The notes beneath the pieces were generated by a model, which was given only the letters and a program-made list of their open reading frames with translations, did no database searches and was not told the DNA's origin. DNA of 64,000 bases, from the NCBI RefSeq assembly GCF_021390245.1, contig NZ_JAJUXH010000001.1:725574-789573 (forward strand), given 5' to 3'. Below are positions 60,122 to 64,000 of the stretch, in pieces. The position numbers and the translations under genes are program-made. The first letter of the stretch is position 1. Each line of letters starts with the position of its first letter. This DNA comes from Dyadobacter sp. CY323 (lineage in GTDB: Bacteria; Bacteroidota; Bacteroidia; Cytophagales; Spirosomataceae).

Positions 60122-63100
60122 ATGAAATTCCAACGGGAAATTTATTCATTGTTCTTATTTCTTCTTTGCTTATCCCGGTTTACAGCTACCGGGCAGAATC
60201 TGAGCTTCCGCCAACTGACGACAAATCGGGGACTTTCGCAAAATCATATCGGGTCCATTTTAATGGACAAACAAGGTTTCATGTGGTTCGGGAGCGAAGA
60301 CGGGCTCAACCGGTTCGACGGCTACACGTTCAAGCATTATAAAAACGACAAGGATAACCCGCACAGCATCGACGACAGTTACATTCAGGATATCCTGGAA
60401 GATAAAGCCGGAAATCTGTGGGTGGGGACTTCCAGCGGACTGAACCGGCTCAACCGCAAAAAGGATCGTTTTGAACACTTTTTTGCACCGTCAGCCGGAC
60501 ATAGCGTCAATGATATATTTCAGGACAGCAAAGGCAGGATCTGGCTGGGGACCAATCACGGCTTGTTTCTTTTCGATGTCGAAAAAAACTCACTTGAATT
60601 ATTCCTTCGCGTTGACGAGAACCGCAAATTCAGGGCTCCGACAAACATCGCGACGATTACCGAGGACAATGCGGGTAATCTGTGGATTGGCAGTGAACGC
60701 GGGCTATACAAGTTTAACCATAAGACGGCCAGGTACAGTCGCTATCTAAAAGGGGATGATGAAAAAAGCCTGAAATCGGATTGGATCAAAGCTTTGTTTA
60801 AAGATGATAAAGGGGGGATTTGGGTCGGTACACGTGGGGGCGGATTGTCTGTATACCAGCCGGAAAGCGATTCATTCAAGACTTATTTAAATGAGCCGGG
60901 TAACCCATCCGGTATTTCCCACAGCGACATTTTATCTATTGCACAAAACCGCGACGGGAAACTCTGGGTAGGGACGGAAAACGGAGGTATCAGCATTCTT
61001 AACCAATCGACTGATGTATTCACAACGGTCCGGCACGTGGAAAACGACAATTCTTCCATCAGTGATAATTCGATTTACTGCATTTACCGGGATACGAATG
61101 ATAATTTATGGGTAGGGACTTATGCCGGCGGCGTGAATTTCATGTCGCGGTTCAGTAAAAAATTTACCACATTTCGCAAAAGTCCCGACGGAAGCGGCCT
61201 CAACAACAACCTCGTACTTTCGCTTTGCGGCAACGAAGACGATAGCAAAATCTGGATCGGGACGGACGGGGGAGGATTAAACCTTTTTGACCGAAAATCA
61301 AAAACCTTTACTTCTTACCAGCACAGCGACACAGATACCAATACGCCCAGCAATAACTATGTGATTTCGGTAACACGGATTTCCGAGAACGTGCTCGGTC
61401 TTGCGTATCATATGGGCGGGTTTGACTTGTTTAATGTGGAAACGGGGAAGTTTGTGCACCACATGCCGGACCCAAACGATCCAAACAGTTTATCTGTCGC
61501 AGATGTGAACAATATTTTCAGGGACCGTGAAGGCGGGATCTGGCTGGGCACGTGGAAAGGAGGCCTTGATTTTTTTGACATCAAAACGGGTAAAATAACC
61601 CATTACCGAAACAATCCGCTGGATAAAACCAGCATCAGCGGGGACATTGTTACCAAGATTTTTCAGGATAAAAACGGCCGGATCTGGGCGGGCACTTTTG
61701 AGGGTTTAAATCTTTTTGATCCGATAAAAAAGAACTTCACCCGTTTTCAAAACCGCCACGGCGACGCCAATTCGATTTCCAATAACAAGATCCAGACGAT
61801 CCAGGATGCCGACAATGGAAATCTCTGGATCGGCACGCTGGGCGGCGGACTCAACTATTTTGATGTGAAAAAGCAGGTTTTCGTGGCCTACACAGAAAAG
61901 GACGGACTCGCCAGTAATGTGATCCACAGCATCCTGGAAGACAAAAGCAACCACTTGTGGCTCAGTACGAATAACGGGCTCTCGAAGTTTTACCCCAAGA
62001 CGAAGACATTCCGGAATTTCGGGCTCACAGATGGTTTGCAGGGCAGCGAATTCAAAAGTAACTCGTTTTACCAGACCAAAGACGGTGAAATGTATTTTGG
62101 CGGAGAGCGCGGTTTCAGCAGCTTTTATCCCGAAAAATTGATTGAAAACACCATTGTACCTCCGGTTTACCTGACCGATTTTCAGGTATTCAACAAGCCG
62201 GTTCCCATTGGTGACGAGCAATCCATTCTCTCCACGCAGATCAGCCTGGCCAAAGAGATCCGATTGACCTACGACAAATCGGTTATTTCCTTCGAGTTTG
62301 CCGCATTGAACTACAACATGCCGGAGAAAAATACCTACGCGTACCAGCTGGAAGGATTCGACGAAGACTGGATCCAGAGCGGCACCACGCGAAAAGCGAC
62401 TTATACGAATCTGGATCCGGGTAAGTATGTTTTTAAGGTAATGGCGGCGAACAACGATGGGTTGTGGAATAAGGAGGAAATGAAGATCAACATTCACATT
62501 TCCCCGCCTTTCTGGAAAACGTTTTGGTTCCGAGCGCTCGCTGTAATACTCATTCTCGGGCTGATTTATGCGTTTTATCAAATAAGGATCAAGGTTATTG
62601 CGGAACAAAAAAGACTGCTGGTAAGGGAAGTCAAGGAGAGAACGAGCGAGATCATTCGTCAGAAACAGGAATTGCTTGATCAGTCCGGACATTTGAGAGA
62701 ACTCAATCAAAAACTGCACATCCAGAACGAGCAGGAGCAACTTGCCAGGCAGGAAGCCGAAAAGGCCAATATGGCGAAAAGTGTTTTTCTGGCTACGATG
62801 AGCCACGAAATCCGTACCCCAATGAATGGGGTGATCGGCATGGCGATGCTGCTTTCGCAAACTGAAATGACGCCGGAGCAGTCTGAGTACACGGAAACGA
62901 TCATCACGAGCGGTGATAGTCTGATGACCGTAATCAACGATATTCTGGATTTCTCGAAAATCGAGTCGGGAAACATGGAACTGGAAATGATCGACTTCGA
63001 TCTGCGGGATTGCATTGAAGGTGTGCTGGATTTGTTTTCTTCCAAAGCAGCGGCGATAGGCCTGGACCTCGTGTACGAAATCGCGCCGGGAGTGCCGAAC

Positions 63101-64000
63101 CAGATCATCGGTGACAGTCAGCGTTTGCGGCAGATCCTCATTAATTTGCTGGGTAATGCGATCAAATTCACACAGCAGGGCGAGATTTTTATCAGCGTGC
63201 AGCTTTCAAAAGGACCTGTGGACGATGAAAATTTTGAGCTGTATTTTGCCATTCATGACACGGGCATCGGTATCCCTGCCGACAAGCTGGACCGTCTTTT
63301 CGTAGCATTCTCGCAGGTCGATTCTTCGCATACGCGGAAGTACGGCGGTACCGGATTGGGACTGGTGATCAGCCAGCGACTGGTGCAGCTGATGGGCGGG
63401 CAAATCGGCGTGGAAAGCACTGTGAATAAAGGTACCTGCTTTCATTTTACAATTAATGCAAAGGTTAGCAATCAGTCGCTGAGACAATATGTGCTGATCA
63501 ATACAACCGGAAACGAGGGGAAATCGGTACTGATCGTGGATGATAATATTACGAACCTGCGGATATTACAGGTTCAGATGGAACAATGGAAACTGGTACC
63601 GACGCTCGCATCTTCGGGCAGGCAAGCGTTGCAGATCCTGCAAAGCGGACAGCATTTTGATCTTATAATCTCGGATCAGCAAATGCCTGAAATGGATGGG
63701 ATAGAACTGGCTGCTCAAATCAAACGGGACAATCCGGAGGTACCGATTTTCCTCCTGAGTTCCGTGGGCGACGATATGGCAAAAAGCCAGAAGGACCTTT
63801 TTTCAGCGATTCTTACCAAGCCCGTGCGGCACAATGTACTTGGTAAAATGATCCAGATGAAGCTCAAACCGCAGCCGGAAAGTTCTATAACTGTGCGGAA
63901 AGCAGCCTCAACCGATCTTTCAACAGACTTCGCCGTGCAGTTTCCGCTGGATATTCTGATGGCGGAGGATAACCTGATTAATGAAAAGTTATTTACCAAT
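60122..64000 (+). CDS. Propeller hybrid histidine kinase, 3' end cut by the window
   Basis: The frame is open from ATG 60122 to the last base, giving 1,293 residues without a stop. After a signal peptide ('[17 protein letters not shown]') come two-component regulator propeller repeats ('[14 protein letters not shown]', '[14 protein letters not shown]', '[14 protein letters not shown]') to about 690 and a Y_Y_Y domain (716-803). A membrane segment (about 800-822) and coiled coil lead to the kinase with '[15 protein letters not shown]' (His895) and ATP-binding 'HDTGIGIP' and 'GTGLGLVI' motifs. A first receiver follows with acidic pair 1140-1141 and phospho-acceptor Asp1185. A second receiver starts at '[15 protein letters not shown]'. 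This layout lacks an AraC output so far, unlike typical propeller hybrids. It senses a ligand in the periplasm. Confidence 0.95.
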   Translation, partial: MKFQREIYSLFLFLLCLSRFTATGQNLSFRQLTTNRGLSQNHIGSILMDKQGFMWFGSEDGLNRFDGYTFKHYKNDKDNPHSIDDSYIQDILEDKAGNLWVGTSSGLNRLNRKKDRFEHFFAPSAGHSVNDIFQDSKGRIWLGTNHGLFLFDVEKNSLELFLRVDENRKFRAPTNIATITEDNAGNLWIGSERGLYKFNHKTARYSRYLKGDDEKSLKSDWIKALFKDDKGGIWVGTRGGGLSVYQPESDSFKTYLNEPGNPSGISHSDILSIAQNRDGKLWVGTENGGISILNQSTDVFTTVRHVENDNSSISDNSIYCIYRDTNDNLWVGTYAGGVNFMSRFSKKFTTFRKSPDGSGLNNNLVLSLCGNEDDSKIWIGTDGGGLNLFDRKSKTFTSYQHSDTDTNTPSNNYVISVTRISENVLGLAYHMGGFDLFNVETGKFVHHMPDPNDPNSLSVADVNNIFRDREGGIWLGTWKGGLDFFDIKTGKITHYRNNPLDKTSISGDIVTKIFQDKNGRIWAGTFEGLNLFDPIKKNFTRFQNRHGDANSISNNKIQTIQDADNGNLWIGTLGGGLNYFDVKKQVFVAYTEKDGLASNVIHSILEDKSNHLWLSTNNGLSKFYPKTKTFRNFGLTDGLQGSEFKSNSFYQTKDGEMYFGGERGFSSFYPEKLIENTIVPPVYLTDFQVFNKPVPIGDEQSILSTQISLAKEIRLTYDKSVISFEFAALNYNMPEKNTYAYQLEGFDEDWIQSGTTRKATYTNLDPGKYVFKVMAANNDGLWNKEEMKINIHISPPFWKTFWFRALAVILILGLIYAFYQIRIKVIAEQKRLLVREVKERTSEIIRQKQELLDQSGHLRELNQKLHIQNEQEQLARQEAEKANMAKSVFLATMSHEIRTPMNGVIGMAMLLSQTEMTPEQSEYTETIITSGDSLMTVINDILDFSKIESGNMELEMIDFDLRDCIEGVLDLFSSKAAAIGLDLVYEIAPGVPNQIIGDSQRLRQILINLLGNAIKFTQQGEIFISVQLSKGPVDDENFELYFAIHDTGIGIPADKLDRLFVAFSQVDSSHTRKYGGTGLGLVISQRLVQLMGGQIGVESTVNKGTCFHFTINAKVSNQSLRQYVLINTTGNEGKSVLIVDDNITNLRILQVQMEQWKLVPTLASSGRQALQILQSGQHFDLIISDQQMPEMDGIELAAQIKRDNPEVPIFLLSSVGDDMAKSQKDLFSAILTKPVRHNVLGKMIQMKLKPQPESSITVRKAASTDLSTDFAVQFPLDILMAEDNLINEKLFTN

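Noticed and set aside
61706..62860. 384-residue minus-strand reading frame
   Set aside because: It is fully antisense to the propeller histidine kinase, whose domains are unmistakable. It is a shadow of biased codon use.

Overview
The window looks like a chromosomal stretch from a member of the Bacteroidota, probably a Cytophagales genus of the Dyadobacter/Spirosoma type. This genus-level guess is inference from gene content. The family-level evidence is strong: five SusC/SusD pairs (one SusC cut by the window edge), two FecR anti-sigma factors with STN-bearing SusC receptors, one ECF sigma factor, two hybrid two-component sensors, many lipoprotein signals, and few Shine-Dalgarno sequences. 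No tRNA, rRNA, transposase, phage gene or CRISPR array was seen.

Layout. 1-4076 (+): end of a SusC, its SusD and a Tat-exported FAD oxidoreductase. 4127-7843 (-): alpha/beta hydrolase lipoprotein, an M56 peptidase fused to POTRA-like domains, its BlaI-type repressor, and a DeoR-family regulator. 7975-22887 (-): a tight eight-gene operon of SusC, SusD, two beta-propeller proteins, a DUF4091 lipoprotein, a DUF5107-TPR protein, a secreted esterase and a lone ACT-domain protein. 23178-26108 (-): S9 peptidase and EamA transporter. 26328-29333 (+): AgaS-like SIS protein, PfkB kinase and class II aldolase, which fit hexosamine/tagatose-type sugar phosphate breakdown. 29449-31399: small genes and a divergent HxlR/hydrolase pair. 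31774-39625 (-): hybrid sensor kinase with an AraC output, then a SusC/SusD pair with no enzyme. 39784-50319 (+): FecR, a 600-bp mosaic repeat array, SusC with STN, SusD and two FAD oxidoreductases. 50479-58086 (-): ECF sigma, FecR, SusC with STN, SusD and a small lipoprotein. 58230-64000 (+): bestrophin, sugar-phosphate isomerase/epimerase-like protein, and a propeller hybrid histidine kinase cut by the window end.

How it works together. Most of the window is machinery for sensing, binding and importing glycans or related polymers at the cell surface. No classical glycoside hydrolase or polysaccharide lyase was recognised. In their place stand FAD oxidoreductases, DUF4091/DUF5107 proteins, propellers and an esterase. 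The SusC-SusD-flavoprotein arrangement occurs twice (left edge and 41.7-50.3 kb) with clearly paralogous proteins.

Non-coding structure is unusually rich. There are heptanucleotide (7-nt period) arrays at several sites and a mosaic 80/102-bp repeat array. REP-like palindromes have expanded inside a signal-peptide coding region. A hairpin with identical arms but different loops lies in the leaders of both FecR-linked SusC genes. There is also a perfect 20-bp inverted repeat and a perfect 14-bp HxlR-side dyad.
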